Of a DNA stretch of 41,512 nucleotides, positions 23,887 to 30,901 are shown one piece after another. Below the pieces are notes generated by a model. The model made no database searches. It was not told where the DNA came from and saw only the letters and a program-made list of their open reading frames with translations. The stretch lies in contig JAZDLO010000114.1 of the NCBI GenBank assembly GCA_043801935.1, positions 1 to 41,512 of the forward strand, written 5' to 3'. This stretch comes from JAZDLO01 sp043801935. GTDB lineage: Bacteria > Actinomycetota > Thermoleophilia > RBG-16-64-13. Each line of letters starts with the position of its first letter. Position 1 is the first letter of the stretch. Made by a program: the position numbers and the translations under genes.

Positions 23887-25368
23887 ATGGCGCTCGACCA
23901 GGGGACCACGAGCTCCCGGGCGATCGTCTTTGACCACGATGGGGCCCTTATCGGAGCCGCACAAGAGGCGTTTCCCCAGCATTATCCGGAACCCGGATGG
24001 GTGGAGCACGACCCCGAGGATATATGGAGCACCCAACTTCGTTCATGCCGGCTCGCTTTGGAGCAGGCGGGCCTGGAAGCCGCGGATCTGGCAGCCATCG
24101 GCATCGCCAATCAGCGGGAAACGGTTCTCCTGTGGGACGCGGCGACCGGTGCCCCGCTGGGCAACGCCATCGTGTGGCAATGCCGCCGGACGGCGGGTCG
24201 CTGCACCGAGTTAGAGCGAGCTGGGTTCGGACCGACCATCGAGGCCCGGACCGGCCTGCGTATCGACCCCTACTTCAGCGCGACGAAGATCGAGTGGCTC
24301 CTCGCCAACCGCCCAGGCGCGTCGGAGCTGCTGGCGAAGGGGCGACTCCGAGCCGGTACGATCGATAGCTTCCTCGTCTGGCGGCTCACCGGCGGCCGCC
24401 GCCATGTCACCGATCGCGGCAACGCTTCGCGCACCATGCTGCTCGATCTGCAGAGCCTCGAGTGGGCGGACGACCTGCTCGATCTCTTCAGCGTTCCCGG
24501 CGCGATCATGCCTCAGTTGTGCTCCTCGTCGGAGGTGATCGGGCCGACCGAGCCCCGATGGCTGGGGGCCGCGGTCCCCATCGCGGGGCTGGCCGGGGAT
24601 CAACAGGCCTCGCTTTTCGGCCAGGGAGCACTGACGCCCGGCGACTCCAAGAACACCTATGGTACGGGCTGCTTCCTGCTCATGAACGTGGGTTCCGAGC
24701 CGGTCCGGCCGCAGCACGGATTGCTCGGCACCGTCGCCTGGGTTCTAGGCCCCGATTCCAGAGAAGTGACCTATGCCCTCGAGGGATCGGTCTTCATGGC
24801 CGGGGGCGCGGTCCAGTGGCTGCACGACGCCCTCGGGCTCTTCGAGACGCCCTCCGACATAGGTCCGCTCGCGGCCCAAGCCCCCGACAACGGCGGCGTC
24901 TATTTCGTGCCGGCCCTCACCGGCCTGGGGGCTCCCTACTGGGACCCGTATGCCCGAGGCTTGCTGATCGGTCTTACTCGAGGCACGCGGCGCGAGCACC
25001 TGGCTCGAGCCGCCGAGGAAGCTATCTGCCTCCAGACCCGCGCGGTCCTTGACGCCATGCGCCGGACCTCAGGAGTCGAAGTCGCGGCTCTGCGTGCCGA
25101 TGGAGGGGCTGCCGGTGACGACTTTCTTCTCCAGCTGCAGGCCGACATCCTAGGGATCCCCGTCGTTCGGCCGCGCGTTCGGGAGACCACGGCCCTCGGC
25201 GCCGCCGCCCTGGCCGGGCTGGCGGTCGGCTTCTGGTCGGAGGCCGATATCCGGGGCCTAGCGGGAACCGACCGGGTCTTCGAACCTCGGATGGCCCCAG
25301 AGGAGCAGCAACACCTCTACCGGGAGTGGGAAAGGGCTGTGGAGAGAGCGCTGCGCTGGGCGCAGTGA
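23887..25368 (+). CDS. glpK: glycerol kinase, N-terminus disturbed by a possible one-base deletion
   Basis: Phosphorylates glycerol to glycerol 3-phosphate. The 493-residue frame has the FGGY-family signatures LDQGTTSSRAIVFD at the start, GWVEHDPEDIWSTQL, IGIANQRETVLLWD, and GLGAPYWDPYARG with the ATP-site ADGGAAGDDFLLQLQAD. The expected start is not in this frame. ATG GCA AAG CTC TTA at 23873 reads MAKLL, as in normal GlpK proteins, but is one base out of register with ALDQGTTSS. Either a base is missing in the sequence, or translation begins at ATG 23887 and loses about six residues of the first strand. GAGGAGG (23851-23857) is upstream. No glpF or glpD is adjacent. Confidence 0.9.
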   Translation: MALDQGTTSSRAIVFDHDGALIGAAQEAFPQHYPEPGWVEHDPEDIWSTQLRSCRLALEQAGLEAADLAAIGIANQRETVLLWDAATGAPLGNAIVWQCRRTAGRCTELERAGFGPTIEARTGLRIDPYFSATKIEWLLANRPGASELLAKGRLRAGTIDSFLVWRLTGGRRHVTDRGNASRTMLLDLQSLEWADDLLDLFSVPGAIMPQLCSSSEVIGPTEPRWLGAAVPIAGLAGDQQASLFGQGALTPGDSKNTYGTGCFLLMNVGSEPVRPQHGLLGTVAWVLGPDSREVTYALEGSVFMAGGAVQWLHDALGLFETPSDIGPLAAQAPDNGGVYFVPALTGLGAPYWDPYARGLLIGLTRGTRREHLARAAEEAICLQTRAVLDAMRRTSGVEVAALRADGGAAGDDFLLQLQADILGIPVVRPRVRETTALGAAALAGLAVGFWSEADIRGLAGTDRVFEPRMAPEEQQHLYREWERAVERALRWAQ

Positions 25369-25395
25369 GACCGACGGGCGCGGCCCACCCGGCAT

Positions 25396-25431
25396 CCCGC
25401 CCTGGACCAGCCAGGCGGCGACCAGGGCGGG
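25396..25431 (+). terminator. 10-bp stem hairpin after glycerol kinase
   Basis: CCCGCCCTGG (25396-25405) pairs exactly with CCAGGGCGGG (25422-25431), loop 16 nt, 27 nt after the glpK stop. No T-tract follows. Confidence 0.45.
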
Positions 25432-25471
25432 TGCGAAAGCCACGGAGCGTGTCCAAAACCGGGAGCCAGCA

Positions 25472-25477
25472 TATAAT
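25472..25477 (+). promoter_or_regulatory. consensus -10 box of the methyltransferase operon
   Basis: TATAAT is a perfect -10, about 80 nt before the first methyltransferase gene. No clear -35 stands 16-18 nt upstream. The leader contains the palindrome GGCCTAGGCC (25501-25510). Confidence 0.5.
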
Positions 25478-25555
25478 CGAGCGGAGCGGCCGGGCGCGCC
25501 GGCCTAGGCCCGCCGGTGACCGTCCTACAACGACCCGACGCCCAAGGGGGGCAAT

Positions 25556-26611
25556 GTGCTGTGCGACCAGATGTCATCCCAGGAACGCTGGGAAGCCTTG
25601 ATCCGGGGCGATAAGCTCGACCGCGTGCCCTGTCTGCAGTTCATCCTAGGCCATACGGCTGTCGTGAACGGCAAGCCCATCGCCAAGGTCTACGACGACG
25701 CCGCGATGAGCCTTGCCTGCCAGCGCAACGCCATGCGCATGTATGGGTACGACGGCCTCGTCCTACATGGCTGGGCCAATGCCGGCGGCGCCGAGTTCGG
25801 GGGCGAGATCGAGTTCCCCTACCGCAAGTACACCGGCGCCCCCATGATGAAGAGGAATCCGGTGCAGAACGAGGACGACGCCTGGAACCTCACGATGCCC
25901 GAGAACATAACCTCCGTGGGCACCATCCCCGTGGCCCTCGAATTCTCTCGATTGCAGCACGAAGCCGGGATGCCGGTGACCGTGCAGGTCGGTTCACCGC
26001 TCACGTGGGCCGGTTCGGTGTGCGGAGAAGAGCGTTTGATGCTCTGGATCATCAGGAAGCCCGACCTCGTGCACCACGTACTGCGGGTCATCACCGACTT
26101 CATCCTGCAGAAAGCCGAGTACTGGGTAAGGGAGTTCGGGGCCGAGAGCATCATGGCTTTCGATCTGTGTATCGAGACCAACAAACTCTACTCCCCCAAA
26201 CAGTTCGAAGCGTTCGCCTTCCCCTACCTGAAAGAGATCCATGAGCGGCTCACCGCGATGGGAGTGGGCATCTTCCTCAGCCACATCTGCGGGGAACAGA
26301 ACAAGAACTTGCCCCTTTGGTCCCAGCTGAGCTACGGCAACCGGGGCATGATCAGCGTGGGTAGGGAGATCTCTCTCTCCACTGCCGGCCAGGCGTTCCC
26401 CGGCTGCGTCATCATGGGGAACGTCGACCCGGTCGCGATACAGGAAGGCACGCCCGAGGAAGTGATCTCTCTTTGCCGAGAGTGCATCGAAGAAGGCAAG
26501 GACCATACCGGCGGCTACGCCCTGATGACCGGCTGTGAGGTACCGCCCCAAGCTCCGCCGGTGAACGTGAGCCAGATGGTAACGGCGTGCCGCGAATACG
26601 GACGCTATTAG
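25556..26611 (+). CDS. UroD-family corrinoid methyltransferase, copy 1
   Basis: Zinc-dependent methyltransferase of the uroporphyrinogen-decarboxylase fold (MtaA/MtbA/MtvB-like), 351 residues. Such enzymes carry a methyl group between a substrate or thiol and a corrinoid protein. The zinc ligands expected for the family are present: His243-x-Cys245 in HICGEQ and Cys327 in TGCEVP. FGGEIEFP, GSPLTWAGS and MGNVDP are shared with the second copy downstream. GTG is taken as the start with AAGGGGGG about six bases upstream; ATG 25571 is an alternative, and ATG 25554 is out of frame. It opens a five-gene operon with a corrinoid protein and an activator, so it is not a heme-pathway decarboxylase. The methyl donor is unknown; a methoxyaromatic is one option. 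Confidence 0.88.
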   Translation: MLCDQMSSQERWEALIRGDKLDRVPCLQFILGHTAVVNGKPIAKVYDDAAMSLACQRNAMRMYGYDGLVLHGWANAGGAEFGGEIEFPYRKYTGAPMMKRNPVQNEDDAWNLTMPENITSVGTIPVALEFSRLQHEAGMPVTVQVGSPLTWAGSVCGEERLMLWIIRKPDLVHHVLRVITDFILQKAEYWVREFGAESIMAFDLCIETNKLYSPKQFEAFAFPYLKEIHERLTAMGVGIFLSHICGEQNKNLPLWSQLSYGNRGMISVGREISLSTAGQAFPGCVIMGNVDPVAIQEGTPEEVISLCRECIEEGKDHTGGYALMTGCEVPPQAPPVNVSQMVTACREYGRY

Positions 26612-26622
26612 GAGGTAGAGCG

Positions 26623-27270
26623 ATGACAGACGAAACGACCATCCTCGAGCAACTTAAGCGGACTGTCATCGATGGCGACGAGGAAGCAGCGCAACAGGCC
26701 GCTCGTGCTGCTGTAGCGGGCGGCGTCGACCCCCAGAAAGCCATCATGGGCGGCCTGGCGGCCGGCATGGCCGAGATGGGACGCCTCTACGAGGAGGGCG
26801 AGTGCTACGTCCCGGAGTTGATGGTTTCATCGGAAGCTCTTTACGCCGGCTTGGGTATCTTGCAGCCGCTGGTCGCCGGCTCCGCAGGTGCGAGCAGCAG
26901 CCGAGGCGTCGCCGTGATCGGCGCCGTCCAGGGCGACATCCACGACATCGGCAAGAATCTCGTTAAGATGATGTTGGAAGTCAACGGGTTCGAGATCCAC
27001 GATCTGGGCCGCGATGTGCAGATGGAGAAGTTCGTGGAGGAATGCCAGCGGGTGAGCGCGGACATCCTCTGCCTGTCAGCCCTTATGACCACGACCATCA
27101 TCGCCATCAAGGACTATCTGCCCGACTTCAAGGCCAAGTTGCCCAATACCAAGATCCTCATAGGAGGCGCGCCGCTGAATCAGCACTTGGCGGATGAGTG
27201 GGGAGCGGACGGCTACGGGGACAATGCCATGGAGGCGGCCCGGGTGGCGCTCAAGCTGGTAGGGGCATGA
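26623..27270 (+). CDS. corrinoid (cobalamin-binding) methyl carrier protein
   Basis: Carries the methyl group on cobalt between methyltransferases, 215 residues. The N-terminal helical cap domain (residues 1-90) includes GLAAGMAEMGRLYEEGECYVPELMVSSEAL. The Rossmann B12 domain has GDIHDIGKNL (104-113), whose His107 is the lower cobalt ligand, followed by LCLSALMTTT and ILIGGAPLNQ, giving the classic DxHxxG-SxL-GG pattern. The length matches MtaC/MtbC/MtvC proteins. GGAGGT (26611-26616) six bases before the ATG overlaps the end of the preceding gene, indicating coupled translation. It is expected to be served by the two flanking UroD-type proteins and re-reduced by the activator at the end of the operon. 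Confidence 0.93.
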   Translation: MTDETTILEQLKRTVIDGDEEAAQQAARAAVAGGVDPQKAIMGGLAAGMAEMGRLYEEGECYVPELMVSSEALYAGLGILQPLVAGSAGASSSRGVAVIGAVQGDIHDIGKNLVKMMLEVNGFEIHDLGRDVQMEKFVEECQRVSADILCLSALMTTTIIAIKDYLPDFKAKLPNTKILIGGAPLNQHLADEWGADGYGDNAMEAARVALKLVGA

Positions 27271-27300
27271 GCCCTCGTACGTCCCTGGAGAGAGAAACCG

Positions 27301-27669
27301 ATGGCGGTCGTTGAGATCGAGGCCGGAGTCTGCGGCCACCGTACGACGGTGAGTGCCGCGAAGATCGAGGGATACATCGTGCGGGTAACGCTAGAGAGTA
27401 CCTGCCCACACGTGCAGAACATCCCGGGCGAACTGCAGGAGGTAGACGCCCTGCAACAGATCGGCCTGAGGAGCGGGCTGCCCCCGGCGCTCCGGACCGC
27501 CTACGCACACTGCGTGCATGCTGCCTGCCCGGTGCCGAGTGGTCTTGTCAAGACGATCGAGGTGGCATCCGGACTGGCTCTTCCCAGGGATGTAGTGATG
27601 CGGATCAGCAGGGACGAGTGGGGGGCGCCGCGGCCGCCCGCGGGCGACGAGGTTGATTCGACTACCTGA
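27301..27669 (+). CDS. small Cys/His-rich protein of the corrinoid operon
   Basis: A 122-residue soluble protein between the corrinoid protein and the second methyltransferase. I cannot name its family with certainty. Three Cys-His groups stand out: Cys11-Gly-His13, Cys35-Pro-His37 and Cys71-x-His73-x2-Cys76 (CVHAACPVP), which could bind a metal or an iron-sulfur cluster. The remainder is short strands followed by a helix; the last 20 residues are polar and probably disordered. GGAGAGAG (27287-27294) precedes the ATG and nine bases separate its stop from the next start, so it belongs firmly to the operon. A role in corrinoid loading, zinc supply or electron transfer to the activator is inference. 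Confidence 0.82.
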   Translation: MAVVEIEAGVCGHRTTVSAAKIEGYIVRVTLESTCPHVQNIPGELQEVDALQQIGLRSGLPPALRTAYAHCVHAACPVPSGLVKTIEVASGLALPRDVVMRISRDEWGAPRPPAGDEVDSTT

Positions 27670-27678
27670 TAGGAGACG

Positions 27679-28743
27679 ATGACCATGTGGTGCGAGACGA
27701 TGACAAGCGCGGAGCGGATGGGAGCTCTCATGAGGGGCGACAGACCCGACCGCGTCCCGGTGATCCCCTTCGTCTTCGGCCATTGCGCCGTTGTCTGCGG
27801 GGAGCCGCTCGCCCGGGTCTTCGACGATGCCGAGCAGAGCTTCCGCTGCCAGCTGCTGGCGGCCGACATGTATGGCTATGATGGCGGCCCTCTCTACGCC
27901 TACGCCTCGGCAGGAGGCTGGGAGTTCGGGGGCGATATCGAATTCCCCGTCAAGAAGTACTCGGGGGCTCCGGTGGTCACCCGCACCCCCATCCAGACCG
28001 AGGATGATGTCTATTCCCTTCAGGTGCCCGAGGATGTCGCTTTGGCGGGCGCTCTCCCCATCGCTCTGGGCGTGGCGCGCAAGCAGGCCGAGTACGGCAT
28101 GCCGGTCACCATGCAGATCGGCTCTCCCCTCACGTGGGCCGGCTCGGTCATCGGCGAAGAGCGGATGATGACGTGGCTCATCAAGAAGCCCGAACTGGTC
28201 CATATCGTTTTGGACAAGGTGGCGGACTTCTGCGTCAAAGTGGCAGAGCACTACGTCAAGGAGTTCGGGGCGGAGCGGCTCACCGCATTTCACGGGGCGG
28301 CCACCGAGTCGAACATGCTCATCTCACCCAAGCAGTTCCAGAGTTTCGTGCTCCCCTACCTACAGAAGATCAACACTCGAGTGCTGGAACTGGGCGTAGG
28401 CAGCTTCTTCATCCACATCTGCGGGGAGCAGAACAAGAACCTCAAGTACTGGCAGCAGGTCCCAGTTACGAAGCAAACCGTGCTCAGCTTCGGCCGAGAG
28501 GTCGATCTAGCCGTGGCCATGGAGACGTTCCCGGAGCAGATCATCGCCGGCAACGTCGACCCGACGCTGATCCAGGAGGGCAAACCGGAGGAAGTGCTCG
28601 CCCAGGCCCGCGAATGCATCGAGACGGCCAAGCACCACGCGGGTGGCTACGTACTCATGGCCGGCTGTGATCTACCTCCGCAGGCACCGCCCGTGAACGT
28701 GTTCCAACTTGTCAAGGCCGCCCGTGATTACGGGAGGTATTAG
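27679..28743 (+). CDS. UroD-family corrinoid methyltransferase, copy 2
   Basis: Paralogue of the first gene of the operon, 354 residues and alignable end to end. The zinc ligands are His246-x-Cys248 (HICGEQNKN) and Cys330 (AGCDLP). Both copies end in a PPQAPPVNV-x-Q stretch and the same RDYGRY/REYGRY tail. The copies differ where the substrate pocket is expected (for example LTAFHGAATESN here against IMAFDLCIETNK in copy 1), suggesting that one takes the methyl donor and the other the acceptor, or that the two take different donors. AGGAG (27671-27675) sits before ATG 27679; ATG 27685 is also possible. The next gene begins one base after its stop. Confidence 0.88.
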   Translation: MTMWCETMTSAERMGALMRGDRPDRVPVIPFVFGHCAVVCGEPLARVFDDAEQSFRCQLLAADMYGYDGGPLYAYASAGGWEFGGDIEFPVKKYSGAPVVTRTPIQTEDDVYSLQVPEDVALAGALPIALGVARKQAEYGMPVTMQIGSPLTWAGSVIGEERMMTWLIKKPELVHIVLDKVADFCVKVAEHYVKEFGAERLTAFHGAATESNMLISPKQFQSFVLPYLQKINTRVLELGVGSFFIHICGEQNKNLKYWQQVPVTKQTVLSFGREVDLAVAMETFPEQIIAGNVDPTLIQEGKPEEVLAQARECIETAKHHAGGYVLMAGCDLPPQAPPVNVFQLVKAARDYGRY

Positions 28744-28744
28744 C

Positions 28745-30718
28745 GTGACCGTCCCGGGCGAAGCGGCCCCCACCCCGGCCTCCCCGACCTCCGCGACCTC
28801 CGCGGCCGCCTCGGCCGCCTCGGCCGCCTCAGAGCACATAGTCACCTTTCAGCCGTCGGGTCGCCGAGGACCAGCAATCCACGGGCAGGTCCTGCTGGAC
28901 GTTGCCCGGAAATTGGGGGTGGAGATCGAGAGCAACTGTGGCGGCAAGGGTACCTGCCGGAAATGCCGGGTGCGCATCGAATCGGCAGCCGACAGTGTGT
29001 CAGCTGCCACGGAGGTGGAGTTGCAGGCCCTTGGCGCCGAGGCCATCGCTGCCGGCACGCGGTTGGCCTGCCAGACGCAGGTAGAGGGCAACGCGCGGGT
29101 GTTCGTCCCCGAGGAAAGCCGGCGTACGCAGCAGGTGGTGCGCAAGGAAGCCGGGGCGCGCACCGTGCCCCTCGATCCGGCCATCAAGTGCTACCACATC
29201 GTTCTCGTGGCTCCGACCCTGGAGGATCCGGTCGCCGATGCCGAGCGGCTACTGGCCGCGCTCGAGCAGCAGCACGGGCTGACAGGCCTGGAGTTCGATC
29301 TGGAGGTCCTGCGGACCCTTCCTGGCGTCGTCCGCCGCGCCGAGTGGGACCTCACGGTGATCGTGTGGCGGGGCGAGTCGGTGGCGGACGTGCGGCCCGC
29401 TGGAGACGCTCGTCGAGTGCTCGGACTGGCGCTTGACGTGGGCACGACCACCATCGCCGCGTACCTCACCAATCTTGCCGACGGCGAGATCCTGGCAACG
29501 GAATCGGCCATGAACCCTCAGGTGGCGTTCGGCGACGACGTCATCTCCCGGCTCTACCATGTAGCCCACCACCCCGAGGGACTGGGGCGGTTGCAGGAGG
29601 TGGTCATCGCCGAGGTCAACAGCTTGGCCAAAAAGGCTGTGGAACGAAGTGGAGCGGCTCTCACCGATATCTTCGATGTGGTGATGGTGGGAAACACCGC
29701 CATGCACCACCTCTTTTTGGGCCTCGACACGCGCGCTCTCGGTCTGGCCCCCTTCGCCCCTGCTGTGCAAGGGGCCATCGATGCCAGAGCGTCCTCTGTG
29801 GGCCTGACCTTTCATCCCGGGTGCCGCCTGCACACACTTCCGGTGGAGGCGGGGTTCGTGGGGGCGGACAACGTCGGCGTGCTCATTGCGGAAGCGCCCT
29901 ACGACCAGGATGAGATCCTCCTTATCATCGATATCGGCACGAACGGCGAGCTGGTGCTGGGCAACCGGCGGCGGATGCTCTCCACCTCCTGCGCCACGGG
30001 TCCGGCGCTCGAGGGTTCGCATATCGAGTTTGGGATGAGGGCCGCCCCAGGGGCCATCGAGCGGATACGCATCGAGGCGGGCACCCTCGATGTGCGCTTC
30101 AAGGTCATCGGCCTCGAGGGTTGGCATACGAGTTACCCGCCCGGCGAAGTGGGAGCTCGCGGCATCTGCGGGTCGGGGATCATCGAGGCCGCTGCGGAGA
30201 TGCTCAAGGCCGGTGTGATCCTGCCCAACGGCAATCTCGATCCCCAGCTCTCACACGAGCGCGTGATCCTGGAAGACGGCAAGCCGCGCAAGTTCGTGAT
30301 CGCGTGGCCGGAGGAGACGGCCATCGACCGAAGCATCACCGTGTCTCTGAAGGACATCCGGGCCATCCAACTGGCGAAAGCCGCCTTGAGAGCCGGGGCT
30401 GAGATCCTCTTGCGCACCTATGGGGTCGAAAAGCCGGACCGGGTGATCCTGGCCGGCGCCTTCGGGACCTACATAGATAGGCACCACGCCCTGGCCATCG
30501 GGATGTTGCCCGACTGCGAGCCGGAGGCGGTTACCTCGGTCGGCAACGCCGCCGGCGACGGAGCTCGTTTTGCCCTGTTGAGCTTGAGCAAGCGGCGGGA
30601 AGCGGCTTGGGTAGCCGACAAGGTGGAATTCGTCGAGCTGGCTACCGATCCCGACTTCCAAAGAGAGTACGTGAAGGCGATGTCTTTCGACCCCATCTCC
30701 GCCATCCCCGAGGACTAG
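28745..30718 (+). CDS. RACo-type ATP-dependent reductive activator of corrinoid proteins
   Basis: Re-reduces inactive cob(II)amide in the carrier protein to cob(I)amide, using an iron-sulfur domain and ATP (ASKHA/DUF4445 family). From GTG 28745 it has 657 residues. A 30-residue Ala/Ser/Pro/Thr tail is followed by a plant-type [2Fe-2S] domain with Cys65-x5-Cys71-x2-Cys74 and Cys109. A linker domain follows, then the actin-like fold with LDVGTTTIAAYL, VGNTAMHHL, IIDIGTNGELVLG, GICGSGIIE and ILAGAFGTYIDR. GGGAGG (28733-28738) lies inside the end of the preceding gene, only one base separates the two genes, and the start is chosen accordingly. It is the only activator in the window and presumably serves the upstream corrinoid protein. 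Confidence 0.93.
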   Translation: MTVPGEAAPTPASPTSATSAAASAASAASEHIVTFQPSGRRGPAIHGQVLLDVARKLGVEIESNCGGKGTCRKCRVRIESAADSVSAATEVELQALGAEAIAAGTRLACQTQVEGNARVFVPEESRRTQQVVRKEAGARTVPLDPAIKCYHIVLVAPTLEDPVADAERLLAALEQQHGLTGLEFDLEVLRTLPGVVRRAEWDLTVIVWRGESVADVRPAGDARRVLGLALDVGTTTIAAYLTNLADGEILATESAMNPQVAFGDDVISRLYHVAHHPEGLGRLQEVVIAEVNSLAKKAVERSGAALTDIFDVVMVGNTAMHHLFLGLDTRALGLAPFAPAVQGAIDARASSVGLTFHPGCRLHTLPVEAGFVGADNVGVLIAEAPYDQDEILLIIDIGTNGELVLGNRRRMLSTSCATGPALEGSHIEFGMRAAPGAIERIRIEAGTLDVRFKVIGLEGWHTSYPPGEVGARGICGSGIIEAAAEMLKAGVILPNGNLDPQLSHERVILEDGKPRKFVIAWPEETAIDRSITVSLKDIRAIQLAKAALRAGAEILLRTYGVEKPDRVILAGAFGTYIDRHHALAIGMLPDCEPEAVTSVGNAAGDGARFALLSLSKRREAAWVADKVEFVELATDPDFQREYVKAMSFDPISAIPED

Positions 30719-30901
30719 GCCGGGGCGGCCGTGCGCGCAAACGGGGCCGGCCGCAGGCGCAAACGGGACGGCCATAGGCGCAGGTGGCGCGCCCGGCGCA
30801 CGCACACTCCGGCCGAACGCGGGCCGACCCTCCCCGGCCGCCGGCCAGCGGGCGCGTCCCTGCCGACGGAAATCGCCGTGATGGACTGAGCCGCCTCTTC
30901 G
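30719..30901. other. GC-rich intergenic stretch with short imperfect direct repeats
   Basis: Between two convergent genes. GCGCAAACGGG-x-CGGCC occurs twice (about 30735 and 30758), followed by a weaker third copy. No reading frame is supported and there is no T-run; probably the termination region of both genes. Confidence 0.35.

Noticed and set aside
25422..25455. GGGTGCGAAAGCCACGGAG resembles part of a c-di-GMP-I (GEMM) or cobalamin riboswitch before the methyltransferase operon.
   Set aside because: The required second half (CACAGGGCAAACC for GEMM, or the B12-box GCCACTG) is missing, and the bases belong to a simple hairpin after glpK, upstream of the -10 box.
25556..28743. Annotation of the two UroD-fold genes as uroporphyrinogen decarboxylase of heme synthesis.
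   Set aside because: Both have the His-x-Cys...Cys zinc ligands and flank a corrinoid protein with an activator; no other heme genes are near.
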